Part shown: positions 12,601 to 17,700 of the stretch, piece by piece | Layout: each line of letters begins with the position of its first letter | How positions within the stretch are numbered: the first letter of the stretch is position 1 | Assembly (NCBI GenBank): GCA_937898675.1 | Contig: CALEJB010000049.1 | Coordinates: forward strand, 1 to 64,000 | Origin: an uncultured Prevotellaceae bacterium | Lineage (GTDB): Bacteria > Bacteroidota > Bacteroidia > Bacteroidales > Muribaculaceae | Direction: 5' to 3' | Length of the DNA: 64,000 nucleotides | Program-made: the position numbers and the translations under genes | Notes under the pieces: model-generated | The model's input: only the letters and a program-made list of their open reading frames with translations | Told to the model about the DNA's origin: nothing | Databases searched by the model: none

Positions 12601-14281
12601 AGTCGCGGTCGTTGACACTGCCGCCGTTCTCGTTCACGGGGAAGCCTTCCGTTGGCTTCCAGCCGGTAGCGGGATCATGGCTCGGGGTGGTGGCGCCTGC
12701 CTCATGCAGGACATAGTGACCGGAAACCACTGTACCGTCAGCAAGCACCTTCACGTCCTTGCGGCCGTCAATCTTCTTGGCAGACTTCCACTTGTCAATC
12801 ACGTTCCGGCCTGGAGTGAACGGGCCGCGCTCGGCCTGTTCAGCCTTCTTGGCTTCCTGTTCAGCCTGGTATTGTGCCTCGGCCTCGATAGCTGCCCGAC
12901 GAGCTGCCGCATCCTGGGCGGCACGTTCATCGGCCTGCCGACGAACAAGGTCGGCAACCACTTGTTGCTGGGTGGCCTGTACGCCCTTCCAGTAGTCAAC
13001 GGCGGCCTGCGCCGCGGCTACCTGCTGCTCATGGGCCTCTTTCTCGGCACGGTATTTGTTGAGCTGGGCAGCATTGCCGGGCTTCGGGGCCTTCTTGCTG
13101 ACCTTCTCCAGTTCCTTTTCAGCGTCTTTGACACTGTTGGCGACAACCGCGTCGGCTTCCTCGGGGCTCAATCCCGCTTCATCATACAGGAAACGGCGCC
13201 CGCGCTCGGGACTGGTGGCAAACCAGTCCACCTCGCCTTTGTCATTAACAGGCATTTCTTCATTTTCCTGCCCGTTTTCTTGCTGGTTTGAATTATCTTC
13301 ACTAACTTTGTCCTCCGAAGGTAAGTCAACCGTAGGGCCGGAAAGGGCACCGGCCTCTTCCCCAGTGGAAGGCAGTATGAGGAGCTGCCCGTCCTCACGG
13401 TCGGCCTGCCTTTTTAATTTTTCCAATCCCCTTTCATCAATATAATGCCAGTGGACAATTTCAACATTGTCCTTGTTCTGGTTCACCTCCAGTAGCACGA
13501 GACGGTTTTTGCCGTCAGCTCCTCGGGTGTTGATCACAACCCAGTTGTAGGGCTTGCGGGCCTTCTGACTTTGGCCATAGATGTCTGGATTGTATAGAGC
13601 TTCGCGCAAGATCTCACGGCTTTGTTCCGGTGTCAAATCAGAATGTGTGATCGCATTGCGCTCAAATATATTCTTCTTGATGACTATTGGTTTTCCTCCA
13701 GCACCTATCGCCGCATCAACATTGGCGGGTATCGCAGGAAGTGTAATGCTTCTCGTCGGCTCGTCAAAGTCCTCGTCTGTGATTTCATCAACACTACCCA
13801 CCTGTTCGGTATAGATGGAGCCGTCACTATTCAGCTGGTTTCCTTGCTGGTCCACTGCCGCCTCACTCTCGGCAATGGCACCCTCCATATCGTCCTGAAC
13901 GTTCTGCAACATGCCCTCGTCAGCCGCATTGTAACCCTCCTGATAGGAAAGGTCAACGGTTTCGCCTTCTTCCTGGTCCTGCTCGGGATCAAGGTCTTTG
14001 GCGTTGTCAACCCATTTCTGCAATTGCTGGGTTGACAATGCCAACGGTATCTGCTCGCCATCCACCTGCACAACTGCGGTGTTGTCTGGCCTCAGCTCAA
14101 GCACGGTGCCGTGCAAGGCGTTGCCCTGCTCGTCCACCATGTCATAGGACTCGCCCTGCTGCACATAGCCTTTCATGTCAGCTTCAGCCTGCCCGCCGAC
14201 GCGGGCCTCGCGCTGCGCGTCGGCGGCATCCTGGATCATCTGCATGGGCATGAGCTTCTGCTCGCCGCCACCCGAACCCAC
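647..14281 (-). CDS. Giant multidomain polyvalent protein of a mobile element (4544 aa)
   Basis: Single ORF starting GTG (14281; an ATG follows at 14251); the in-frame TAA at 14303-14305 excludes a longer start. Modules seen, with approximate residues: RNase-like barnase/EndoU/RelE-type domain 190-305; Ala/Gln/Glu coiled coil 380-480; DdrB-like ParB domain 500-680 (SGNGRTIAGD near 595); second RNase-like domain 970-1100 (HIEARHGDQI); inorganic-pyrophosphatase-like domain 1184-1330 (DGDHIDVFL); nucleotidyltransferase 1350-1430 (HGSRMRGDARPDSDLDVVV, later IDINPI); LPD1-type domain 1990-2170 (HEWFHALD); LPD3-like domain 2325-2460; ADP-ribosyltransferase-like domain 2525-2715 (YRS, GDWIT, EWGY); two related metallopeptidase-like modules near 2750 (HEYTH) and 3328 (HEYGH); MuF C-terminal-like domain 3494-3664; HETVAH near 3870; HETMH near 4275; helical C-terminus. 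Such proteins are known from conjugative elements and phages, where they are thought to enter the recipient and counter defences. The role here is inferred. No signal peptide or membrane span is evident. Confidence 0.9.
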   Translation of the reverse strand: MGSGGGEQKLMPMQMIQDAADAQREARVGGQAEADMKGYVQQGESYDMVDEQGNALHGTVLELRPDNTAVVQVDGEQIPLALSTQQLQKWVDNAKDLDPEQDQEEGETVDLSYQEGYNAADEGMLQNVQDDMEGAIAESEAAVDQQGNQLNSDGSIYTEQVGSVDEITDEDFDEPTRSITLPAIPANVDAAIGAGGKPIVIKKNIFERNAITHSDLTPEQSREILREALYNPDIYGQSQKARKPYNWVVINTRGADGKNRLVLLEVNQNKDNVEIVHWHYIDERGLEKLKRQADREDGQLLILPSTGEEAGALSGPTVDLPSEDKVSEDNSNQQENGQENEEMPVNDKGEVDWFATSPERGRRFLYDEAGLSPEEADAVVANSVKDAEKELEKVSKKAPKPGNAAQLNKYRAEKEAHEQQVAAAQAAVDYWKGVQATQQQVVADLVRRQADERAAQDAAARRAAIEAEAQYQAEQEAKKAEQAERGPFTPGRNVIDKWKSAKKIDGRKDVKVLADGTVVSGHYVLHEAGATTPSHDPATGWKPTEGFPVNENGGSVNDRDYERDRSAQEITIRMSETFDGRAYQDVPIISDEGIDYSGNGRTIAGDMAARNNTDGAYLETARQYSEKYGFTAEDMDQFQHPRVDFMLDNRLPYTPDVFAKFNAQEMKGQNLTESAVKLGKTVDDTTFNDIVGLINQFDTMSDFYADGTAPTEAITLLLRGGVITPMQHAQMFDGDKVSGQGREMLENLLLGKAFEGNPEAIRQIRSMPSVRQQIVGALSEVANNSTLGDYSLEDVISQAVALVYKARNDKNSSVKQGDSVSDYARQLSLFPNITGGATIADLQNTMVLLLGDILNGRGQLTFKNVLIKYNYSASQTVGYTGSFFTDASPDGLLKDAIQLINNSNKNEIKQEITAAVEQRKSAARQGSEPVTAVNTGDEGGAAGSGAEREAEGQQSDLASPEVSYQLSDEVDENGRQFVLTSNGELEFGQIGEDTGLTAAPILLSEGIITNPETNDGYGLVHIEARHGDQIRNAGYHSVIEFIEEVAKNYEVIRKGKDRNGMQTYMLQLTDKHNNTLIVELSGDGTYWNINTAGIFKTSYGAKREVVYNRHTTAKQPAETAGASLTGEQSGTTPETSMNAPTTSEGKGSTENTNVQGNSEKNVGAAVAQAEAEVDTEPTDGQKEAGNYKKGHVKIDGFDVTIEQPKGSVRSGVDASGKAWSQEMHNTYGYIRGTEGVDGDHIDVFLSDHMDDWNGNVYVVDQVNKDGSFDEHKVMYGFDSEQEARDAYLSNYEEGWTGLGNITGVSREEFKKWVDSSHRKTKPFAEYKSVKVSRPIQGLEGYTEDEILADVRAFIEQQLEDAGIEGVTIKGMALHGSRMRGDARPDSDLDVVVEYEGDISEDSFFNLVNYDLNFRGPNGVIIDINPITRGKSGTLEQYMERSRRYDEEKQNADKAGAHETETQAENEMKPIEEPSQSAVTGNLSIAEVKDRIKFSDKEEERLFDEVADALTHDGLSISEAPVEVMLNSKEDIEERIRERVGDYIAEHYPTQATVSALTDSPDGLREREAMADDQELAALRDEVESEVASFNQSFSHKLSELRAILGKPEVTADDVASCWKDAVEFVLLRSENQEKRSETESKREEITGKRSNSGGKRSSVEKAANAVEVPKDRLDDVGEKIEGAKKDIARKMSERIDLGADSFMKMFPKYDLKKLISQGLDTKLAVATKMLRQMAQDDYKKHNRKRGRGKSYALESARFYAAYAKQLLEAGDTSVEFTNDGWSFTDYGKRFVELNIKLFDALHEKLGDDLFDLDLSGVQIVPISPREGTTYYRRNAETGKSEEWQPAYGVRGLSGGAQYYEDGQFDNAIAECVESVAKSVDYNKAHPYKLSVYYNRYKKDSYYVGVKIGGEVQALTEPGPLKDTSAYMRDHESELQAKAAQLDDERKQARKGSKGEGGTRWKPELTLGGGRPRVGVDRRGGRDISPDEFRSTFNFRGVQFGNYVTQRERQRFINESYDALLDMAELLGISPRAVSLDGRLGFAIGARGGGSAAAHYEPGENVINLTKTNGAGSLAHEWFHALDFYFNRGAGRKSTSATANTESSSFPAGVREEMRNAFLDLMNAINGSEFYQRSVALERKLHPQQFGEGYYDKPTELGARAFQDYVVRRLADRSQINDFLSSFTEQEQWNGEPENYPYPYGEEADRIDEKFDTLFGSMLTREDEQGNTVVYSRADGSAEPVGEREAALRDGLVEVLRGAGIEVVTDVEEGQRVLDAVNGRVQMQRSQGESDLSGISDADLDKEYLTALDVVEKPSRIEKLRNSAPVNITKADYDGKYALNASDAQSWIKDNLRGEHTIKDTGEKILISKVGAEEVTSHSRYDDAHLKSISSIPRMLEDAIFIEEQASTKPSSKFDSFRYYVVGLTIDGVDYTAKIVIGVKQGKKYYDHRLTQMEKTKLIDFVNQPASGFTTAGNASLPPYTGSKDSKLVSLLQTKAEEIAEAEAKMRDILDEMKRRRGYSDDSSYQGTSAFNGAAPARNAYFPTREERVSAFDNGEMDGDANLGDFMDAGLDLWDLGWQINDPRSYRGADEERREAIRNLREVVNGKKKTVTMYRSIPSSVKEESFRNGDWITPSRRYAEENAEIHGWGDEYRIIEQEVPVDDVWWDGNDIAEWGYDNSQGEVYKNTANNRKSDDLVTRDDEGNVILPSQRYDERKGDIRYFRTADGTAYGFVKDGKIYIDPRIATSETPIHEYTHLWCAALRRVNPAAWARLKEALLGQKDVLDYVKRIYPELEGDDLIEEVFTHYSGRRGRERLQREQEREVAKAKGIFDKARVVAVFDRIRRALDNFWLAARHLFAGKTEGLEKLSAEDFADMAIADLLGGFNGGDAAVHGTETQGDDSLGGYVDKYGVFKYSRDASDMRDALRSEADGDRYSPRMRSSSYHTGVIEEGPYAGQRYTIRISDHPAKLGNFWGNDELEGRVLSLVIADDMERLNEWREDFDEIDGWDGDAFFDGEAHVEQVIFPADLKLTKNLADAVVLWKKTGRAVGVDDAGNAVGLDYGTELQGARFSKAEGETEPVSEQEAAVRDALIDVMRAAGIEVVEDKTEAQRVLTEARGHEKLMSKNKKTPQETVVPGDETPFKATVVSSDAGAKVLQSLETYAENVKNLSKRQKKSFISDVGKLLNARRYGTISEYADFETVNGNLVTIRLSDHNAHTSGFDHEGRENGISIVISRKDNEGIVNDGNAHLVEFFYSDKQLNRAEGDVYGAIVRSIMQTLYSGEYTDTTGIAYRQEVNFFRTEDGEAYGFTIGDKMYIDPEIATSETPIHEYGHLWCGWLKKANPKAWARLCDLMLGQKDVLDYVKRIYPELEGDDLIEEVFTHYSGRRGADRLRREEEAEMAKADGIFNKARIKVIFDKIRRALRSFWELSRDLFAGKVEGIDKLSAEDFADMAMADLLGGFNGGTAAVHGTETQRTAPLFQKAGEGDIEAINERFNERLDELDADPNQKDRVLHLGHPGDFLLSGGIVNAEIQMEYDLFVRKSKKSYKNDHPFTKDDIKDLPKAINAPIAVFNSTTAGDKVILTELKKGEHNFIVAIRAITLKKKGGVVLKLNEIESLYPKKERGIVNWINNRRLTVVDKEKALQWISALRPHAETEELIRELDDAAKVVKEFVNPTVESEKSGGRDAAAVVRANSAQYTDNANSADTRLREVLVEGGRLAIMERDGKWRVEGMPGEFGSRNAAIDEWRERAAGNVVWYLSEDGDHIEVEGNGDMYEMVSRTTTTSGRKQRERMARQQEARSRRGREMVDELADKLGVNVRYVDDMSEEERAQFIDRQLRGKGWYNPRTGEVFINLGRHTRLYDILSTFLHETVAHKGLRRLFGKDFNAFVDNVYNNVNKGIRAEIDRMAEQQKSRASEDQRARHDDEHWRRVATEEYMAKLAERLDLNHPEQRTLWEKIRGWLIDHLRKVGVMVADSLNDSDLRGILWESYHNMQMEGVVGYAKGKAFRDQMEREAVNAGNAAVHETRPIAAEPQAQYTGSLFDILPQAGAWARMMGGMSERELRNEIAKDGPNVTSSYTDEYDRRHIKDYNRACDEIQARLERELPGEARLLELLQDATRQWEDGAYKDERRSGVLAAIDTISRALDEERADLPRVEEDVQAEGSQYTNSGGVGLLGESDEPYNQQRANDIVRDFPHSHAVKEGFAAFCAVDSEDALEQAIADNHLTDEEAEDLREKYNDPGTLGCALREGKDLIAIFTHKLKSLKDLEEVNSHETMHIAYGQLGREEHNRFNNAILNWFRSKSWGNKFIDALQAEHAPKDWADETMAYFVSHAVKKHGWKKFFSGKVNYGNEEINNFVSRIKEIIINEEEFERLQDQSNADAGRNGSRGRAQRPADGNQDDEDVRYRDDEDLLFNDGDDDDGTIGAYNRAVNTMGKVVRVAGRDFKPRMTRYNFQEAFQDAILSVKKLQQVVCKAHGLDKLPSKEDAWTYENRLSSINMHARKHFIEKLYEPMMKIADRILKRGVKEKELNELKKLYHLD
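665..670 (-). other. Homopolymer at probable frameshift ending the giant ORF
   Basis: The minus strand reads TTG AAA AAA CTG here. The giant ORF runs on only to a TGA at 647-649. Slipping back one base, or adding one A to the run, gives ACT GTA TCA and enters the frame that is open to the window edge. The slip is not at an ideal X XXY YYZ heptamer, since the base before the run is G. A natural deletion, a sequencing error, or programmed slippage would each explain it; a simple one-base deletion seems most likely to me. Confidence 0.5.
3858..4390 (-). repeat. Module duplication, copy 1 (HEYGH metallopeptidase-like)
   Basis: This stretch aligns without gaps to 5592-6124 at a constant offset of 1734 bases. 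It contains 97 identical bases (4125-4221) and an 83-base end with four mismatches (3858-3940). It encodes the HEYGHLW module and the linker GGTAAVHGTETQ. The divergent part around the HEYxH motif shows the copies have had time to drift while the 97-base core stayed identical. Confidence 0.8.
5592..6124 (-). repeat. Module duplication, copy 2 (HEYTH metallopeptidase-like)
   Basis: This is the partner of 3858-4390. The identical core is 5859-5955. It encodes HEYTHLW and ends in the linker GGDAAVHGTETQ. Both copies are fused to different neighbours, an ADP-ribosyltransferase-like domain upstream here and a TIRLSDH domain upstream of the other. Confidence 0.8.
10817..10847 (+). promoter_or_regulatory. 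Promoter-like sequence antisense to the giant ORF
   Basis: TTG (10817-10819), a 20-base spacer and TACCTTTG (10840-10847) match the Bacteroides consensus on the strand opposite to the giant gene. The same arrangement recurs in the remnant at 60303-60333. The minus strand here encodes the linker GKGSTEN, so coding constraint alone could produce it. Confidence 0.3.
10881..10962 (-). repeat. Direct repeat copy B (matches 1-82)
   Basis: This is the internal copy of the linker repeat, between the second RNase-like domain and the pyrophosphatase-like domain of the giant protein. It differs from the left-edge copy at one position. Confidence 0.85.
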
Positions 14282-14426
14282 ACTTTTCCCCGATTTTTTC
14301 GATTAGGTGGGCTTACTTTTTTGAAAAACATCCGCAACGCCTGTTTATCGGCAGTGCGGACGGGGCATTTATCGCTTTTTAAGTTTTACCGGACAATAAT
14401 ATAATAAAATGAGGAACCAGGAGTTG
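14282..14426. other. Short intergenic gap at the edge of the accessory region
   Basis: This 145-base AT-rich gap separates the start of the giant ORF from the stop of the DUF5686 gene, both on the minus strand. I see no TAnnTTTG box on the minus strand and no strong hairpin, so the giant gene has no recognisable promoter here. It may mark the edge of an inserted element, but I see no repeat or integrase that would prove it. Confidence 0.4.
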
Positions 14427-16961
14427 CTAAAAGTTGAAATGCAGCTGAATCCTCACGCCGCGGCGGTCGGTGCCGGCATCATGGCGGTAACTCAGCCTCC
14501 AGACATAATCCACGCGCAGGAATGTGAAGATATTGTCCAGTCCCACTCCCATTTCCATGTAGGGCTTGCGTCCCATGGGGCGGCAGGGCACATCGCTGGG
14601 AAAGAGGAACAAATCCCCAGCGGTTTCGGGGTTGTTCTTGTTGCTGAGGCTGCCCCACAGGCCTCGCATGGTCACCACCTCGCGCAGACGCAGGCGCTTG
14701 ATGAGCGGCAGGCGGTTGAACAAAATACCGTTGCCCCAATAGGTCAAGTCCCACGACAATTCCTCATCGTTGATGAACTCCATGGGTTTCATGAGGGTAT
14801 AACTCTCGGGCTGGATGGTATAGCTCAGGTTCACGTTGGGCAAGAGCAAGTCGGGGTAGCACACCCGGCTCCACACCTTGCGCCCCTTGACGATGACATC
14901 GGCATAGCCGAACGCCGAGAACCAAAAACGCTTTTGCAGCCCCAATTCAGTCTGATTGATTTCATACAGGCTGCCCATGAATCCTTTAGGCATATAGGTC
15001 TGGCACAGCGTGATGATGGGGGCATCCATGTTGATGGGCATGCGGAACGAACGCGACTGGTAGAAGGTTTCGCCCGGCGCATAGCGCAGTTGCAGGGTGA
15101 ATCCCGCCTGGGTGTAGCGCTGGCGGCTGGAGCCGTCGGCATAAGCAAACGGCACATACTCGGTGGCCTCGTGGATATTGTGCACAAAACCCAGTTCCAG
15201 CGAGAAGTGGTTGTACCACTCGTGGCGAAATTCCAGCCAGGTTGTCCTCAGGTACTGCATCCTCACATCCTTGTGGCGCTTGAGGAACAGGAACATATTG
15301 TCGGAGTTAGTGTATAAATAGTGCTGCGAGAGTTTGTCCACATCATACTGGTGGCTGAGCCTCAGGCTGCGGATGGGGAATTCCTGGTCCATCGACTTCT
15401 TGGGGATAAATGAATATTCCAGCGACCCCATATACTTGAATTTCTTGTCATCGGTGCCATAGGCCACATATCCGCGCCCGAACCAGTGGCGGCTCAGGTT
15501 CACATTGGTGACGCCGCCCAGACGCAGGCGCACGCCCTCCAGCGGGTTGCCACTCACGGTCGTGTTGAGCGGTCCAATGTCGAACTTGCTCGGCTTGCCC
15601 GTGGGCACATAGCCATCCACCATCACCGCCAGCAGTTTCTCGCCGATGTAGAAGAGTTTGTGCTTGCGTAGGCGGTTCATCATGCTGTTCATCGTTGCCG
15701 AGGTCGTTCGCGTCTCGGCAGGACGGTATTCGGCCCAAAACTCATCGGGCATATAGGCAGCGTTCCCCTCAACCATCTGCTCCGCCTTATTGCCAAAGAC
15801 GTTGTTCACGGGGCGCTCAAAATTGTGGTCGCGGTAAACAGTCTCGCGCTTGGCAAACAGTTCGGGCAGCCCCATCCACTTGATGCTTAGTTCCACATTG
15901 TCACAGGTCTTGAGGCGCGAGCCGTTGGCGGCGCGCTCAAAATCCTGCTCCACGCTCATGCGGTCAACAAAGTTGAGGTTGATATCGTGGGGCACGCCCA
16001 TCGCCACGCGCTTAATGAACAAGGTAGTGTCCTCCAGCGAAACATACAGACGCCCCAGGAACCCGAAGGTCTGCGGCGTGAACGGCGCAAAGCTCAGTAC
16101 GGCGCACCGCTCGCCTTCCACCATGACGGTGTCGTTGAGATAGAACTTGTAAAAGTCGGGCGCGATGCGCGACAGCGGACTGACAAATCGGTTGGTGAGC
16201 AGCGTTACATCGTTCTGGAAAATATCGATTTCGCCGATGAAGTCGTTGAGGATTTTCTTGATATTTTCCTGGTCAATCTGTTCGTCGATGCCGGCGCTCT
16301 TGGTGCCGATGATGACCTGCTTGTGGGCATTGGGGTCGTGGCTGAAATAGTCTCGCGCCACGGTCTCCTTGACAGACACGGGCAGCACGCGGTTGCCCGT
16401 GAGCATCGAGGTGTCGGCATATTGCTCAATCCAGGCCTGGTCGTCGGGCTTTTTCATGACGTCGTCGAGGTTGCCAAATCCCAGCAGCATGCGTTCATAT
16501 TGCGAATAGCCGTAATAGGGCTGGCGGCGCGGGTCGTTATCGTCACGCCTGGCCCGCAGCCGGCGCACCATCTCAACGGCTGGATTGTTCTTCTTGCTGT
16601 ATTTTTCCTTGCCCTTTTTCACCACCACTTCATGCAGCGACACTCCCGTGGCGTTCAGGTCGATGAGCACGATGCTCCCTTGTCCTGGCCTGATATCCAG
16701 CTCCTTGGGACTGAATCCCATAGCGGTTACGCGCAGGCGCGTGGCGTTGGTACGCGTGTTGAGTACAAATCCGCCTTGCTCGTTGGCGATTGTGCCTTCG
16801 CTGGTGCCCGCCAGCGTGACAGTGGCATAAGGTATCCCCTCGCGGGTGACCGAGTCGCGCACCATGCCCGTGATTTGTGTCACACCCTGGCCTGTAGCGG
16901 TCAGCGCGACCGTCACAACAATTGCCAGCAGACAGAGGATATGTCGAAGGGATTTCTTCAT
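14427..16961 (-). CDS. DUF5686 family outer-membrane protein with carboxypeptidase-like regulatory domain
   Basis: An 844-residue exported protein. Residues 1-25 form a signal peptide (MKKSLRHILCLLAIVVTVAL, then TATGQG). Residues 30-110 form a CarboxypepD_reg-like beta-sandwich (GMVRDSVTREGIPYATV), which in Bacteroidota precedes outer-membrane barrels. The remainder matches the DUF5686 pattern: an N-terminal region with YYGYSQYERM and a long C-terminal beta-rich part with alternating aromatic residues that ends in HFNF, as expected for a barrel ending in Phe. Its function is not known; outer-membrane location is inferred. It is read from its own promoter at 16969-16976 and is divergent from the CYTH gene. 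Confidence 0.85.
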   Translation of the reverse strand: MKKSLRHILCLLAIVVTVALTATGQGVTQITGMVRDSVTREGIPYATVTLAGTSEGTIANEQGGFVLNTRTNATRLRVTAMGFSPKELDIRPGQGSIVLIDLNATGVSLHEVVVKKGKEKYSKKNNPAVEMVRRLRARRDDNDPRRQPYYGYSQYERMLLGFGNLDDVMKKPDDQAWIEQYADTSMLTGNRVLPVSVKETVARDYFSHDPNAHKQVIIGTKSAGIDEQIDQENIKKILNDFIGEIDIFQNDVTLLTNRFVSPLSRIAPDFYKFYLNDTVMVEGERCAVLSFAPFTPQTFGFLGRLYVSLEDTTLFIKRVAMGVPHDINLNFVDRMSVEQDFERAANGSRLKTCDNVELSIKWMGLPELFAKRETVYRDHNFERPVNNVFGNKAEQMVEGNAAYMPDEFWAEYRPAETRTTSATMNSMMNRLRKHKLFYIGEKLLAVMVDGYVPTGKPSKFDIGPLNTTVSGNPLEGVRLRLGGVTNVNLSRHWFGRGYVAYGTDDKKFKYMGSLEYSFIPKKSMDQEFPIRSLRLSHQYDVDKLSQHYLYTNSDNMFLFLKRHKDVRMQYLRTTWLEFRHEWYNHFSLELGFVHNIHEATEYVPFAYADGSSRQRYTQAGFTLQLRYAPGETFYQSRSFRMPINMDAPIITLCQTYMPKGFMGSLYEINQTELGLQKRFWFSAFGYADVIVKGRKVWSRVCYPDLLLPNVNLSYTIQPESYTLMKPMEFINDEELSWDLTYWGNGILFNRLPLIKRLRLREVVTMRGLWGSLSNKNNPETAGDLFLFPSDVPCRPMGRKPYMEMGVGLDNIFTFLRVDYVWRLSYRHDAGTDRRGVRIQLHFNF

Positions 16962-16968
16962 GGGACGA

Positions 16969-16976
16969 CAAAGTTA
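16969..16976 (-). promoter_or_regulatory. Bacteroidota -7 box (TAACTTTG) for the DUF5686 gene
   Basis: The minus strand reads TAACTTTG eight bases upstream of the start codon, with a TTG 21 bases further up as a -33 candidate. Transcription would begin at or beside the start codon, giving almost no leader. Confidence 0.55.
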
Positions 16977-17052
16977 CACATTTTTGACGTACCCCGTCAA
17001 GTGTTTTTCCAGAATTTCCCGCGGTTAGCAATGTTAATAAGCAAATTATTCT

Positions 17053-17060
17053 TAATTTTG
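17053..17060 (+). promoter_or_regulatory. Bacteroidota -7 box (TAATTTTG) for the CYTH gene
   Basis: TAATTTTG lies 25 bases upstream of the CYTH start codon and matches TAnnTTTG. No clear -33 box is seen at the usual spacing. Confidence 0.55.
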
Positions 17061-17085
17061 CAAAAATTCAAAGAAAGCAAATAGC

Positions 17086-17547
17086 ATGGCAACAGAGATT
17101 GAACATAAATTCCTCGTAATTGACGACTGCTACAAGGCATTGGCATTGTGCCAACTGGATATCAAGCAGGGTTTCCTGTCGCGCGATGCGGAGCGCACCG
17201 TACGCGTGAGAATATGCGGAGAAAAAGCCTTTCTAACCATCAAAGGAAAAGGAGAGGGCGGAGCCGCTCATCCCGAGTTTGAGTACGGGATTCCCATAGA
17301 TGACGCCCGGCAGTTAATGGTAATTTGCCAACCGCCAATCATCGAAAAGACGCGCTATGTGGTCATGCACGAGGGCAACCGCTGGGAGGTGGACGAGTTT
17401 CACGGCGTGATGCAGGGACTGCAACTTGCCGAACTTGAGGTCCCGAGCGAGGATTACAGGTTCGCGCTGCCCCCGTTTGCTGGGCGCGAGGTGACTGGCG
17501 ACCCACGCTATTACAATTCGCAGATGGGAATAAACGCCAAGCAATGA
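17086..17547 (+). CDS. CYTH domain protein (triphosphate tunnel enzyme family)
   Basis: A 153-residue protein with the diagnostic ExExK motif at the N-terminus (EIEHKF, residues 4-9), followed by alternating basic and acidic strands: RVRI near residue 45, FLTIKGKG near 54, FEYGI near 69, EKTRYVV near 90, WEVDEFHG near 104 and LAELEVP near 116. This set of charged residues lines the tunnel that binds triphosphate and metal ions. Family members hydrolyse inorganic triphosphate or related substrates; the substrate here is not predictable. The length is normal for the short bacterial form (about 155 residues). It stands alone between a divergent and a co-directional promoter. Confidence 0.85.
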   Translation: MATEIEHKFLVIDDCYKALALCQLDIKQGFLSRDAERTVRVRICGEKAFLTIKGKGEGGAAHPEFEYGIPIDDARQLMVICQPPIIEKTRYVVMHEGNRWEVDEFHGVMQGLQLAELEVPSEDYRFALPPFAGREVTGDPRYYNSQMGINAKQ

Positions 17548-17657
17548 ACGGCTAATGCTGTTCCTGTTTGAAAACAAAAAAACCGAAGGAGCGATATAAA
17601 AATCCCTCATTATTTAAAAAAACACGCCGGCCATCGCGTTTGGCGTTGTTTTTTTTG

Positions 17658-17665
17658 TAATTTTG
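17658..17665 (+). promoter_or_regulatory. Bacteroidota -7 box (TAATTTTG) for the LptF/G operon
   Basis: TAATTTTG follows a run of T residues 36 bases before the start codon at 17701. It probably drives the permease gene together with ribBA and the HD gene, which follow at short spacing. Confidence 0.55.
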
Positions 17666-17700
17666 CACCCGCCAATGCCGGGCAACTAAGTGTTAATGCA

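Noticed and set aside
3250..13320. Several TAnnTTTG boxes on the plus strand inside the giant ORF (for example near 3273, 4814, 6829 and 13302)
   Set aside because: A six-fixed-base motif is expected about three times per strand in 13.6 kb by chance, and these lack a good -33 partner; only the pair at linker homologues is reported.
17548..17700. Possible terminator or RNA element between the CYTH and LptF/G genes
   Set aside because: No stem longer than a few pairs is evident; only A- and T-runs and the promoter box are present.
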